From positions 434,001 to 498,000 of the forward strand of contig JAPQWV010000299.1 in NCBI GenBank assembly GCA_027422505.1: a stretch of 64,000 nt of DNA, read 5' to 3'. The notes beneath the pieces are model-generated. The model saw only the letters and a list, made by a program, of their open reading frames with translations. It did no database searches and was not told the origin of the DNA. Origin of the DNA: Craterostigma plantagineum (Eukaryota > Streptophyta > Magnoliopsida > Lamiales > Linderniaceae). Position numbers and translations under genes: made by a program. Below are positions 11,049 through 21,954 of this stretch, piece after piece (position 1 is the first letter of the stretch; each line of letters opens with the position of its first letter).

Positions 11049-13290
11049 CTAAACTTGGCTACGCTCAAACTGGTTCAGTTCTTCTCGCATGGCTTCTATC
11101 CATTTGTCATCCTTGAGGGCTTCATCGACTTTTATTGGTTGTATCTGAGATATGAACGCATGACTGAATAGATTTGGGTTATTTTGCCGTCTTGTTTTCA
11201 TAGGTGCTGTAGGATCTCCTATGATTAGTTGTTGAGGATGGTTCAGCTTTGTACGATTCCATCTGATGCGTTTCCCCTCAGTTAATTCCTCCGGTATGTC
11301 TTGAGTATCAGTATTGATATCATTTTCCGAGACAGCCTCATGATCAGCATCACAAGAATTGTTTGGTTCCACCGGTATCTCTGCAGGATTAACCAGAGTG
11401 CCGGTTTTCTCCGTGAGAGGCATTTCAGTGTGCTTTGAAACCGGATGATCCCTTTCTTCATCACCCTCGTCTTCAAGATGAGATTTCTCCAGTTGGCTGC
11501 TTAAACGACTAATGTTGCTGGGAGTTTGATCATCGGTTTCTGATTCTTCAAAGACCACATGTGCTGATTCTTCAATAGATAGAGTTCTAATGTTGAAGAC
11601 TCGGTAGGCTTTGCTGACTGATAAATATCCAAGAAAAATCCCTTTTTCTGCCCTTGTATCAAACGCTGACAGCTGATTTTTTCCATTGTTGTGGATGCAC
11701 ACTTGCTGTCGAAGGTTCTGAAATAGCTTACTGAGGGAATATTGCCGGGTCCATACTTCGTACGGTGTTTTACCCTGTTTCTTGCAGATCATTGACCGAT
11801 TCTGAGTATAGCATGCGCTATTGATTGCTTCTGCCCAGAACTTGTGCGAAATGTCTTCATCTGCCAACATTGTTCTTGCTGCTTCCTTGAGAGGTCGGTT
11901 TCTCCTTTCCGCTACGCCATTTTGCTGTGGTGTCCTAGCAGCAGATAACTCATGGCAGATACCATGGTTCTCAAGAAATTCGGTTAGCATAGAATTCACG
12001 AATTCTGTACTCGGTCACTTCGAATTCGGTTTATATTATTAATTTGTTCATTCTGCATTCTCTTGAAAAGTTTCATTAAACTAACTGGAGTTTGGTCTTT
12101 GGTCTTTAAAAATACAACCCAAGTAAATCTTGAAAAGTCATCAACTACTACTAATGTATACTTAGCCCCCACCAAGATAAATTACCGCTATAGATCCAAA
12201 GAGATCCATGTGGAGTAAATCTAGACACCGGTTTGACTCGATATTCCCTTTACTTTTGAAGGTTGATCTAATTTGTTTACCTAACTGGCATGCGGTACAA
12301 TGTTTATGTAGATACCGACTGATCTCCCCATTTTTCCTAAGGATGGAAATAGTTTTAAAGTTAAGATGGTTCAAGCGCTTGTGCCATAGCCAGCTTTTGG
12401 AGTTATGAGCAATAAGACATGTTTGTGTAGATACCGACTGATCTCCCCATTGAACTCTATACGTGCCGCCGGTTCTATAACCACTTAACAGTATGTGCCC
12501 AGTTTGATCTTTCACAAAACATTTATCTTTTTCAAAAGACACTAGAAAGTTATTTCAACACAGTTGACTGACGCTAATTAGATTATAGTGAAGGTTTTGT
12601 ACTAGGTGTACATCCTTTATGGTAAGATTCCTGTGAGTGATCACTCCCTTTCCAATTGTTTACCTTTACCGTTGTCTCCAAAGGTGATGATCGGACCGGT
12701 ATGTGGCTTTAGCTGCTTCAGCAATCCTTCATTTCCGGCCATGCGCTGACAACATCCACTGTCTAGATACAATACCGATTGATTTAACTCCTCAATATAT
12801 ACCTGCAAGAGAAAAGTGTATATATATAATATATATTGGTGCCCAATCTTACTTGGGTCCGGAATGGATTAGGTTGTTAGGTACCCAGATCTAGATGACT
12901 CTAATAGTTCGTCCAGTACTTGGGTCTGTTAGATATTTAATATTTTTAGATGTAGTCATTCCTATTTTTTCTTCCCGATATTGCCTACCCCTGTTCTCAT
13001 TCTCATAATAGTACCTTTGATTCCACCTGGTTCATGCCTATTTAGTATCGGCCCAATTTAAGCAGCAACAACCCTTGACGATTTCATATTAGGTTGATAT
13101 CCTTTTTCAGTTCTAACTGGGGGTGTAGGTGTTTTGTCGGTGTCACTAGTTTGTGAAGAGCTAGCTTGAACAAACTTGATCCATCCGTTATTCCCCGTAT
13201 TCCTAGTGCGTGATGAGGAGGCAACAGGTCCGGTATGTTCCTTAATCCTAGCCCTGTCTTATCGTTTCTATCCATCATGTTGTTTTGAAG
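11049..13290 (-). pseudogene. Copia pol, protease and integrase part
   Basis: In minus-strand order: a copia GLG-type linker near 13260-13090; an aspartic protease motif YLDSGC around 12760 (catalytic Asp-Ser-Gly); the pre-integrase zinc region at 12542-12390 with WHKRLNH and CTACQLG; the integrase core starting LLHMDLFG with its first Asp; a VDDFSRFTWV block near 12140; a second Asp in IRSDR near 12015; and NGVAERRN with the catalytic Glu just inside the ORF at 11999-11049. The pieces lie in different frames, with breaks near 12660, 12170 and 12000. Its C-terminal half is the variable linker towards RT. The integrase would have generated the 5-bp GATTG duplication. Confidence 0.85.
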
Positions 13291-13300
13291 ATCGTCGACT

Positions 13301-14632
13301 TTCTTCTTAGATAGATTCCAAGACTGGACAAATAGAACTTAGCCTAGAATTTTCAGATTTTAATTGCATGATCTCCTTCTTAAGCTGCTTTACCTCCTCA
13401 GTCAGATCCCCTGATTGACTGAGGTCACTTTCGATTGATTCATCAATTGATGTGATATCACCCTTACCCCTCTGTTGCTTAATTTTCTGAGATAGCTTCC
13501 GATATTCATCAGCCATCTCTTGAAGGGCTTGAAGTAGCTCTTTCTTTGTAAAATTCATCAGAGATAGATTCATATACCTCATCGTCCGTCACGTTGGCCA
13601 TTAGACATTCATGGATTTCCCTGGTCACTGCTGGCGTCTCACTCATCACTATCTGATTCCTCAGAGTCAGTATCATCCCATGTTTTTCCATTTTTAGCTA
13701 CCAGTACCTTTTGATACTTCTTGTTTTTGTTATTAGCTTTCTCCTTCTCTTTCTTAGAGACTCGGCAGTCAACAGCATAGTGTCTTTTCCTGCCACATTT
13801 AAAACATGAGACATCAGTTTTATCAGTTTTATTGTTTGATGATTTCTTACCGTCCGAAGTACTGCTTCGGTTTTTCTTCATTAACTTCCCGAATCTTTTC
13901 ACGAAAAGTGCCATGACTTCATCGGTTAGTTCCTCAGATGTTTTAAGGTTGAGGCTTCTGGTGCTACAAGTGCTTTGACCAATTGTTCTGTAACTGCTTC
14001 TTCCATCCTCGTTTGTAGTTCAAATTCATAGGCCTTGAGATCAGCGAAGAGGTCATGAAACCAGTATCTTGCTGAGATCTTTTGATTCTCTCATGAGAAA
14101 GCGTTTTCATGATTTTGATAGCAACATCTCGGTTTTCCAATGTTCTTCCAAGAGCAATTAGATCATTGATGATGTTCATGAATCGGCTCTCGAAGTCAGT
14201 CATGGATTCTCCCTGCTTCATCTTCACCCCATCGTATTTCTGAATGACTTCTATAAGCTTATTTTCTCTTGTAGGTTCATTTCCTTCACAGATTTGACAG
14301 AGTTTCGTCCAGACCTCCTTTGCGGTTTTGCACAGCATGACTTGTCTGAATGTTCCGGTATCCAGTGTTTTGAACAGAATGTCCTTGGCCACATTGTCCA
14401 GATTCATCAGTTTCTTTTCGCACTCTGTCCATTCACTTTTTACCTTGGCAACTGTTTGTGGATGTGACTTATCTTGAGTGTGTAGTGGGTTGATCTTTGT
14501 CAGCGTTGTAGGTCCATCTGTGATTACGCTCCACATATCTTCGTTTTGGGCCGCTAGATGAGTCATCATACGGACTTTCCATTCCATGAAGTTTTCCCGG
14601 GAGAACATCGGTAGCTTGCTAGAGGTATTCAT
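13301..14632 (-). pseudogene. Copia gag with zinc knuckle and coiled coil
   Basis: ATG at 14632 begins a 222-codon ORF with the copia gag pattern (FSRENFMEWKVRM, TAKEVWTKLCQIC, ESMTDFESRF). A frameshift near 14080 moves the reading into a frame with DLFADLKAYEFEL, then the CCHC knuckle CFKCGRKRHYAVDC near 13800 and an acidic DSEESDSDE stretch. After another break, 13582-13307 encodes a heptad-like, Lys/Glu/Leu-rich coiled coil (EEVKQLKKEIMQLKSE). Coiled-coil gag C-termini are characteristic of Sireviruses. Gag forms the particle and packages RNA. Two or more frame breaks inactivate it. Confidence 0.85.
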
Positions 14633-14655
14633 TTTTATCGATCGATGATTGAATA

Positions 14656-14673
14656 AACCCGCTCTGATACAAT
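14656..14673 (-). other. Primer binding site of the Sirevirus
   Basis: The minus strand next to the 5' LTR reads ATTGTATCAGAGCGGG, matching the Met-tRNA-type PBS. It defines the element's direction as minus. Confidence 0.85.
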
Positions 14674-15651
14674 TGTTAGGATCTGTTAATGTGTTTAGAG
14701 GGGGTGAATAAACACTTGGCTCTTTTTCTATTATTTAATTGGTATATGCGTAGACTGGTATTCAATGAGTGACTGATCAGTTATAAGGCGGAAGATGATA
14801 TTAAACGGTTGTAACCGATAAGAAAATGAGGTGTAAGTGTATGTGAAGACCGAGTTATTTATGGAAGTTCGGAGTTAACTCTCCTACGTCTCCCCTTCTT
14901 CCCCATGAGGAAGGTTCACCAGATCTTCAGTTATACAAGATAAAATACAACCTACCCGGCTAAACACAGCTTAATCTAGTGAATCACCTAGGCAGTCGTG
15001 GATAACAATCAACCTACTTCAACAGCCTTTTACAGTCCGTTGCAATAAAGAGCATAAACTATGATCAGTTGTATGTCTTTTGAATTCACTATTGATATCT
15101 CTCTTTTTGAAGTGTCTGAAGATTGTTGATAATAGCTTAGAACGCATGAAATGATTGTCTTCAGCTTGTAGTCGTCCTTTTATAGCTGAGGTTTGAATCA
15201 GAAGCCGTTGTGAGACAAACTCTTCACTATGCATAGTGCATTAATTGACTTTCCCAAAATGGGTCTGTCTGGTTTTTGCTGCGATTTATCATGCCACTTT
15301 TGCTTCATTCCTTATTTGTGCTAATTGACCTCTGCTTCCCTCTTGGCTGACAGCCTTGCTTTGAATGTCTGTCTGAATATTTCTTTTTGTCTTAGTACGC
15401 TCTTGTCTGTATATCCAGCCTGTCCAAACTCGGTAAATCTTGTTTCACCTCAGTCTGTTCCTGACCGATAATTATAGCGAATCGGTATGCGATCAAGTTC
15501 TTCCTTCTTAATTAGTTCAATCCGATCTTTTAGTGTAAAATCCGTTCCTTAGTGTAGATCGATATTTGAATCTTCCGGTTTCATATCTTAAGCCATTGTT
15601 ATGTCAACACCAAAACTATTAATCCGAATGTTTAAATTCGTATTACTAGCA
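14674..15651 (-). repeat. Sirevirus LTR (5' LTR in element orientation)
   Basis: 978-bp partner of 5217-6190 with the same TGTTAGGATC...ACTAGCA ends and a minus-strand TATAAAA at 15178-15184. It is followed by GATTG of the target duplication at 15652-15656. Confidence 0.9.
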
Positions 15652-15656
15652 GATTG

Positions 15657-15794
15657 GGTAGAGAAATGCAATCAATACTACGCTTGACGACCCTCACTGA
15701 TGTCGAGCGAACGAAACTATCCTGGCTCTACATCAAAGGCGAGGCTCTCGAATGGTACATCATGTACTGCGATGACAACAATCTCCCGATGTGA
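15657..15794 (+). pseudogene. Gypsy gag fragment (second part, after the insertion)
   Basis: Continues the frame opened at 5158: DWVEKCNQYY, then after a frame break LTDVERTKLSWLYIKGEALEW, the conserved gag core block usually seen as LEGxALxW. A stop follows at 15792-15794. This identifies the host shell as a gypsy-type element. Downstream sequence shows no zinc knuckle. Confidence 0.65.
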
Positions 15795-17314
15795 ACCGTA
15801 TTAACTGAAGCTCGCTCAAGAGGTTTACAATACAGAACTTGTCGAACCGACAACGAATGGTGTTGAAGCGCTGCTGACTGTTGATCAATCAGGTTTGGAA
15901 GATGAGCACTCGTCAGCGTTGGTTGAGGTCTCGGTGCGTGAGGTTGAATTTGTATGACTGTGGGTGAGGACTCTCTGATGTTGGCTGAGGATGGGAACTC
16001 GTCCGGGCTGGTTGAGACTAAAGTTGAACCAGTGTTTGCCGCAGATGGCTCGTTGTCAGTGATGATCGATGGCGGGTGTGCTGAGAAACAACTCGTAAGA
16101 TTGATGGATGACTCGCTGATGTTGGGCGATGTGGAACTGCCGGCTGAGGTTGAATTGTCCTTCATTGATGACGAAATGAAGTCGGTGATGGGTAATGTAG
16201 AGGCTCGTTGGTGTTGGTTGACGGGATTGCCTCAGGTCCGGAAATTGGTGCCGTAGTTGTAGCCTCGCCAAAACTAATCGAAGTGGACCTGATGCCCATC
16301 GGGGAGTGCCAAGATATGTCGCTCGATCAAAGGAGGTGGTTATTGAGCAGCTGGGCGTTGAAGTGAAACTGCCATTCGATAGAAGACGGTGGGTTAGTGA
16401 GCAATTGCACGTTAGGGATAAGCCAAACTTACCTGATCGAGGATGAAAAATAGTGCAGAGCTCCCTTCAACCCAAAAATCATTTCGGGATTGTTTTGAAA
16501 AATGAACAAAAATTGCAGGTTCTTGCTGAGGTTGAATGGGTGGTGATTGATGAAGAGTGCCCTACGAGATATAAGGTGGATGCGCATGGAAAAGAAGTTG
16601 ACGACGAATTGATTTTGTTTGATGATAGGTCGATGACGGTTATTGAAGACTCGTCGATGTTGATCGAGATTAACGTTGGAACAGTGTTGATTTGGAGCAA
16701 GTCGCTATTAGCTAATGATGGATATGTATTGGCTGTGGATGAGATGTTTAGTAGACAACCATTGTTGCTGCTCGAGCATGTTGGTATATCGAACCGGTGC
16801 TCGTTGGAAGGGACACTAATCTACCGTTTGATCGTGGACATGGGTGAGTTATATATAGGATCAAGGCATGCCCTCCAATCAAGGAAAATCTGCAGCAATA
16901 TCGGGCATTGCGTGAATTTACCAACCTTTCGATCGAGGAAGATCCATCATTGTTATAGCGCAAGAGGACAGCCGATTACTTGTTCCATTGACATGGCAGA
17001 GACATTGAGTTCTGAAATGAGGAGTAACGTTGTTGTTGACCAAAGCTTAGTGCTCACTTGGAGGGCTAGTTGTTGCTAAAGACCCGCCAATTGATGGTTG
17101 CTATGTGCATCCATTTCTCAAGCTTGCTGCAGAATAGGCAAGGCAGCTGTAACAGTTCGTGGCCTTGCCAGAAAAGATCGGCCTTCTGATCGGGGAAGAG
17201 TCGCAAGAAAGGTAACAAACAAGGGCATGGTTCCATTTTCGGGCGTCGCCTTCAGTATGTTGGGAGTTTCCTCTCACATCCTCGAGGACGAGGATGTCCT
17301 CAACGGGAGGGTAA
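15795..17314 (+). other. Unassigned interior of the gypsy-like shell element
   Basis: About 1.5 kb without recognisable protease, RT, integrase or knuckle motifs. It has plus-strand ORFs at 15954-16256 and 16453-17079 and an opposing one at 16165-15728; none resembles a known family. A word like ACTCGCTGATGTTGG recurs (near 15970, 16110 and, changed, at 16650), hinting at internal repetition. The stretch may be filler of a non-autonomous family or a severely decayed gag. A purine tract CGGGAGGGTAA (17304-17314) precedes the 3' LTR. Confidence 0.5.
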
Positions 17315-17678
17315 TGTAAGGACCTGTTGGGCTACGGCGATAATTGGGATGCGATGGAATGGGCTTATGCATTGCTTGCAATCATTTGGCCCATTATTAG
17401 TTTTCCATATATTTTGTAATCGTGGTATGAACATTAAGCAAGAAATCAGTATTCTAATCTTCGTCTATGGTTGTCTCCTAATTCTCAATCTCTAATCTAT
17501 CTCTTCTCGAGGCTCTGCTTCTCGATCGAGCATTTGATCGCCTTCTCTTCTCCATCGTCTTCTTCTCGATCTCTCTGTTCTTCTTCTATCCTACCTAAAT
17601 TAATTCATAGATAATACATTTTAGCACGCACCTCAACCGTTTGATAAAATTACTGAGTAAGAAGCGGGCAATTAATGG
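17315..17678 (+). repeat. 3' LTR of the gypsy-like shell element
   Basis: Similar to 4753-5115 from TGTAAGGACCTG through the CT-rich block to about GAGTAAGAAGCGGGCAATTA. The last ~20 bp no longer match and the expected CTTACA end is missing. It carries an extra ~20-bp CTCGAGGCTCTGCTTCTCGA-like segment relative to the 5' LTR. Confidence 0.8.
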
Positions 17679-18352
17679 GGTAGGGGTTAAGATGAGAAAG
17701 AGGAGACTCAATTAAAGATCGGCTCGAGATCGACAGAATCGAACTTGAGCTCATAGAGCTCAAAAGCTCGCGAACATGCTTGGGAGTTTTTTTTCTAAAT
17801 TGTTTTTAAATATTTAATTGTTTCTTATTTTTTAAATTTTAACTAAAAACTTAAGTCCGGGTCACTATGGATTAATTGAGCTCGAATTCAAACTCTGGCT
17901 GAAAAGCTCGTCGAGCTCGGCTCAATATTGGGTCATTTACAGCCCTAGTACAGGTTAGACATGGGAGGGTCGGCCGCTCGGACTGATATTAGACATATCA
18001 TCTTCATCCATAATTCCAATCATAACAGCACCGCTAATTTACCACTCAAATATCTATACTCTTATATAAGAGCGAATTGTGGATAAAAACTTGATGAACA
18101 GTTATATACAGTTTCACTGTTTAATTGCAATTTCACATTTAAAATTATATTATTACAAGTTTATCCTTAAATTTGTTTTTCAAAGAACTTAATTAATAAT
18201 ATAAAATGTTTAAGTATAAAATAATTTGATACATTTGCACACACATTAGCTATGCTAAACATACCAGTAGTTATGAGAACTGTCCAACGGGCCCAGGCGG
18301 GCTAAGCTCGTCAGGCCCGCTACCTGCCTGCAGGCGAGGCGGGCCTTCATTT
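17679..18352. other. Unique-looking spacer without a gene
   Basis: AT-rich sequence, no domain in any frame. A GC-rich patch at 18288-18346 with GGCGGGC/GCCCGC words abuts the copia LTR that begins at 18353. Confidence 0.5.
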
Positions 18353-18871
18353 TGTTATGGAGTGTGCCCTCGGAATGCCATACGAGGACTAGGAATAGTA
18401 TAGGGCACACGATGATGTACAGGTTGCTAGACAGTTTTATTGTATATACCGTCAAATAAATTAATGAATATTATTTTCATTATAATAAAGGCATTATTAT
18501 TTATTATCGAATTTAAAGTCTACTTGGCATCCGTCAGTGCGATAAATAAATAACACCCAAATGTTTGAGTTGGACGTCTGATTCCGTGGGGACGAGAGAG
18601 GAGACACCGGATGGTCCTTAATCTCAGCATTAAATAAAAAGTTCGTAAGTCTAAGAATTCTAGGTGGGTGACTAGATATCCGAATGTGACTTATCCATTG
18701 ACGACCACATAGTATCAGTAGTGTCACCGATTACCTGAGAGGTTGTGGGTCGTGATGGAGATATCGGTGATCGGAGAGATCACGTATTCGGACATTCGGC
18801 TCGTATTCGTCTCAATCACATGGCTAGGATGTTGTAAATGATTGAACGAATGACTATAGCAGCCTCAGACC
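18353..18871 (+). repeat. Copia 5' LTR, left part
   Basis: Matches 36765-37291 of the 3' LTR, from TGTTA(T/G)GGAGTGTGCCC to the CCTCAGACC insertion point. Similarity stops exactly where the Tekay LTR begins at 18872. Confidence 0.9.
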
Positions 18872-21802
18872 TGTAGCACCCGGGTTCCCCGTAAGTCTTT
18901 AGGGCCAATAAATTAGCGAAATATGATTTTGTGCTCTACGTGCATTTATGCAATTTACGTACATTTGTATGATTTATGTGCCTCTATGTTACTTATGTGC
19001 CTTAAGTGCTTACGAGATTAAGGTAACTCGTGGAAATTAATTTGGGGTCACACGGTCCCCGGATTTATAAGAATTTCGAAAATAGGCCCAAGAGGGAAAT
19101 TAGGCAATGAGTAAAAATGTGACTAAAGGTCTCAAGTGGGCTAGGAATTTAGAAATTGGCCCAAAACCCTTAGAAATGACTTCAGCAAACAAACTCCCTT
19201 GATTTAAGGGATATTTTCGTCACCTAAGCCCTACCCACCCAAACCTTATTTAGAAAATCATTTCAAGTCCATCAAAAACTCCATAACCAAAGAACGAACG
19301 TGAGTTCAAGCTAAGAGAAGGGAAACACGAGACCAACTTTGTGCTTTGGAAGAAGGTAAGAAAACCTCTAGACCTACACCTTATGTTCGAAGCTTAATAA
19401 ATAGGGGTGTATTGTATACGGCAAAGCCCTAGATTTGGGGGATGAAGTCATAGGTTGGGAAATCCTTGAGTTTCTTAGAATTTGGTTAACTTAGGTTATT
19501 TTGAGCTAGCTCTAGACGTTTTTGGGTTGCATAGACCATAGAGCTTATGAAATCTGAAAAGAGGGGTTACGATTTAATTTTGAGAAGATGAAAGTTGAAG
19601 GTTTCGACCGAAAGTGGAGAACTGATTTAAAAATCGGACAATCTGATTTGAATAGTAGTTTCGATCGAAACCTAGTACATTAGGGCAGGGCTTGAACTCA
19701 ATAAAATAAGTTTCGATCAATTTTATTGTATAGTTAGTAAATTGAGCTAAGTAAAAGTTTCGACCAAATTAATTGTTAAGATAGTAAATCGGGTGAATCG
19801 ATTTAAAGCTATTGAATAGGACGATCCACGAGTTTCGATCGAAACTCCCCTCAAATATATATAAGAATCGATCGAAAGTGACCACATGCATGCAAAATTG
19901 ATCGAAAGTGACGAGGGCTGACGTCATCACGCGGCGAAACTGATGCCGTTGGAGAACCAATCGGGCGAAACCCTAAATCGATCGAAGGCAATCCCAAATT
20001 TACACCTAGTTTCGGGCGAAACTAGGATGACGACATGATGTCGTCACCAAGCGGCGAAACCCAGCCCATAACACCCTCAATCTATCGAAAGAGAGCGAAT
20101 CGATCGAAACCTCATCTCATACCACACTTAATCGATCGAAAGTGGTTAATTGCATCGCTTAGTATCGATCGAAACCAAGATGATGAAATTGTGGCGTAAG
20201 ACACGGCGAAACCCTTGAATTGATCGAAAGTGGTTACTTCTCATGCATGATTCCAATTGAAATTAGAATTTGATGTAGACAAGTTTCGATCGAAACTAGA
20301 AATTTATGTATATCAATTGGATAGACTTAATCGAGCGAAACCTAGCAAATCCAATGACTTTCGCCGAGACACATATGATTTAGAACAAATTAATTCTAAC
20401 ATGACTTAGCATAGAAATCAAATGACTTGGGAAATTTAATAAGGCAAATTAATTGACTTGGAGTCTAGGAAATTGATACAAGTCCAAATAAGTAGCGTAA
20501 CGGAAATTAATTATTTTGACAAGTTAACTAAGGAAACAATGTACTAACACTCCAATGATATTATGTTTAAAGGTCGTACATTCGGAGCTAACGGGGAGGA
20601 TACTAATTACCTTCGGACGACAGGTAAGTAGAAGTCCAACTACGACACACAACTTGATTTACGTGCCTAATTTGTGTGATTACGTGCTTATGTGGTTTCA
20701 TGACTTCGTAAATTGATTTAAGTATTTAAATGTGGTAAACCTATGTTGCATTTACTTGCATCTGCATATGCATACTCACGTGCACACACGAACTCGTGAG
20801 GAAGGGTCGTGGGATTGAGTGTGCGTAATGATGTGTCGCTTGTACGCGACGAGGACTTGCCGATGTGGGCAAGTGTGTCGGCTCGTAGTTGAGTCAGGGG
20901 CTGTCTACTATGCTACCAGGGCGGCGTTTTAGCGTCGTCGTACTATAATTTTAGATATATATATTGATATCCTGTGGATAGGATTTGGGCATGGCCCGTG
21001 GCGGTAAGGTGCGACCTGGAGGGTGCGACCTGAGGGTATAAGCGACACAGGGTGGAACCCTGGTGTAGGCGACCTCAGCGTGGGCTACCAGCGTGAGCGA
21101 CCGCCGGACAGTCGGGGACGACCGGGATTATATGGCGACCTAGGGGAAACGATGTGCATTCTAGGGTTCGGCCATCCGGCGTGGACCGCTGTCGTGATTT
21201 CCTTGAGGGACGTGAGCTCTTGTGGTGCATAGTGAGATTAGCCGAGGGCCCTGAGTGACATTAGTCTGAGTACGTTGGTACGATTGATTACATACATCGG
21301 CGTGGATTGCCTTTGCGAGTGTTATATGCATCGGCGTGGATTGCCTTTGCGAGAGTTATATGCACCGGCGCGGGTTGCCGATGCGGGGGAGTGACACATG
21401 CACACATGCATGATTTCTACTTACTGAGCCTCGGTGGCTCATTCCTTATGTTGTGTGTTGTAGGCACCGGCGATCACGGTATGTGACCGTGTTTTGAAGG
21501 CAAGGCCAACCTTTTGGAGCTTCGTGCTGCTTTTGGGGTGGACGTGTGTGTGTGGATGACGACCTGTGAGGCCGGGCGCATAGGAGCTTTTGCTGTGCCG
21601 ACACACCTGCGCCGTTGTAGTTAGACCAGGTCTGGAACTTAATGTTCGACATGCATTCTTTTGTCTTGTATAGAACAATGTTCCATTTCGTAAATGAAAA
21701 ATGAAAAATTTGTACGCGTTTTCGGTGCACTTCTTTACTTACAAACTCGCTAGGCACGTAGAAATGCGCAGGGTTAGGCGGTTAGGAAGTCGGGGCGCCA
21801 CA
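18872..21802 (+). repeat. Tekay chromovirus 5' LTR
   Basis: 2931 bp from TGTAGCACCCGGG to GGGGCGCCACA, nearly identical to 26461-29386; I noticed about 15 differences. It holds many CGATCGAAA-type words (19590-20330), a 34-bp tandem repeat (21295-21386), and a GC-rich 3' third. The PBS directly follows. The low divergence implies a young insertion. Confidence 0.9.
21295..21386 (+). repeat. 34-bp tandem repeat in the Tekay LTR
   Basis: Two nearly identical 34-bp units (starting CATCGGCGTGGATTGCC at 21295 and 21329) and a diverged partial third from 21363. The same array is in the 3' LTR near 28880-28970. Confidence 0.8.
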
Positions 21803-21817
21803 GGGTGGTATCAGAGC
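21803..21817 (+). other. Primer binding site of Tekay
   Basis: GGGTGGTATCAGAGC directly after the 5' LTR, the initiator-Met PBS of plant chromoviruses. Confidence 0.9.
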
Positions 21818-21954
21818 TTCGGTCACAGGTTCTGTAGACTGCCCACACACACACACAAAGAGCGGAAGCGGCCTTGCAAGTAAGTGTTAAGTCTATGTGA
21901 ATTTCTATGTTGTATAATTTATCGGCCATAGGACAATCAGGATAGGGTATAAAG

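Larger units (their letters stand above)
5217..15651 (-). mobile_element. Sirevirus-type Ty1/copia retrotransposon with envelope-like gene
   Basis: A 10.4-kb minus-strand element bounded by ~975-bp LTRs and a perfect target duplication GATTG (5212-5216, 15652-15656). In its own direction the order is LTR, Met-tRNA PBS, gag with a CCHC knuckle and a coiled-coil C-terminus, protease, integrase, RT and RNase H, a spacer, an ORF of ~2.7 kb in the envelope-like position, PPT, LTR. The coiled-coil gag and extra 3' ORF are hallmarks of the Sirevirus (SIRE1-like) lineage. All genes carry stops or frameshifts, so this copy is dead. LTRs differ by roughly 8% over the ~200 bp compared by eye. Confidence 0.9.
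4753..17678 (+). mobile_element. Gypsy-like LTR element with little coding content, split by a Sirevirus
   Basis: Two LTR copies (4753-5115 and 17315-~17678) share a TGTAAGGACCTG start and extended similarity. A Met-tRNA-type PBS follows the left LTR and a purine tract precedes the right one, so the element is on the plus strand. Without the nested Sirevirus, only ~1.76 kb of interior remains, holding a gag start and nothing recognisable of pol. It is either a non-autonomous family or an internally deleted copy. The right LTR loses similarity to the left in its last ~20 bp, and no convincing target duplication is seen; an AGAAA at 4748-4752 and 17695-17699 is too simple to trust. Confidence 0.75.

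Noticed and set aside
15728..16165. 145-codon minus-strand ORF opposite the shell interior
   Set aside because: Ser/Pro-rich with no domain; opposes the shell element's own direction and is likely a chance ORF.
16453..17079. 208-codon plus-strand ORF in the gypsy-like shell
   Set aside because: No known domain, no conserved motif and biased composition; it lies in the unassigned interior, so I do not call it a gene.
4748..17699. AGAAA as target duplication of the gypsy-like shell
   Set aside because: Low-complexity word, and the right copy lies ~20 bp past an LTR whose end has lost similarity.
20953..20972. TATA box in the Tekay LTR
   Set aside because: The TATATATATT run is a simple AT stretch with no supporting context, so I do not list it as the promoter.
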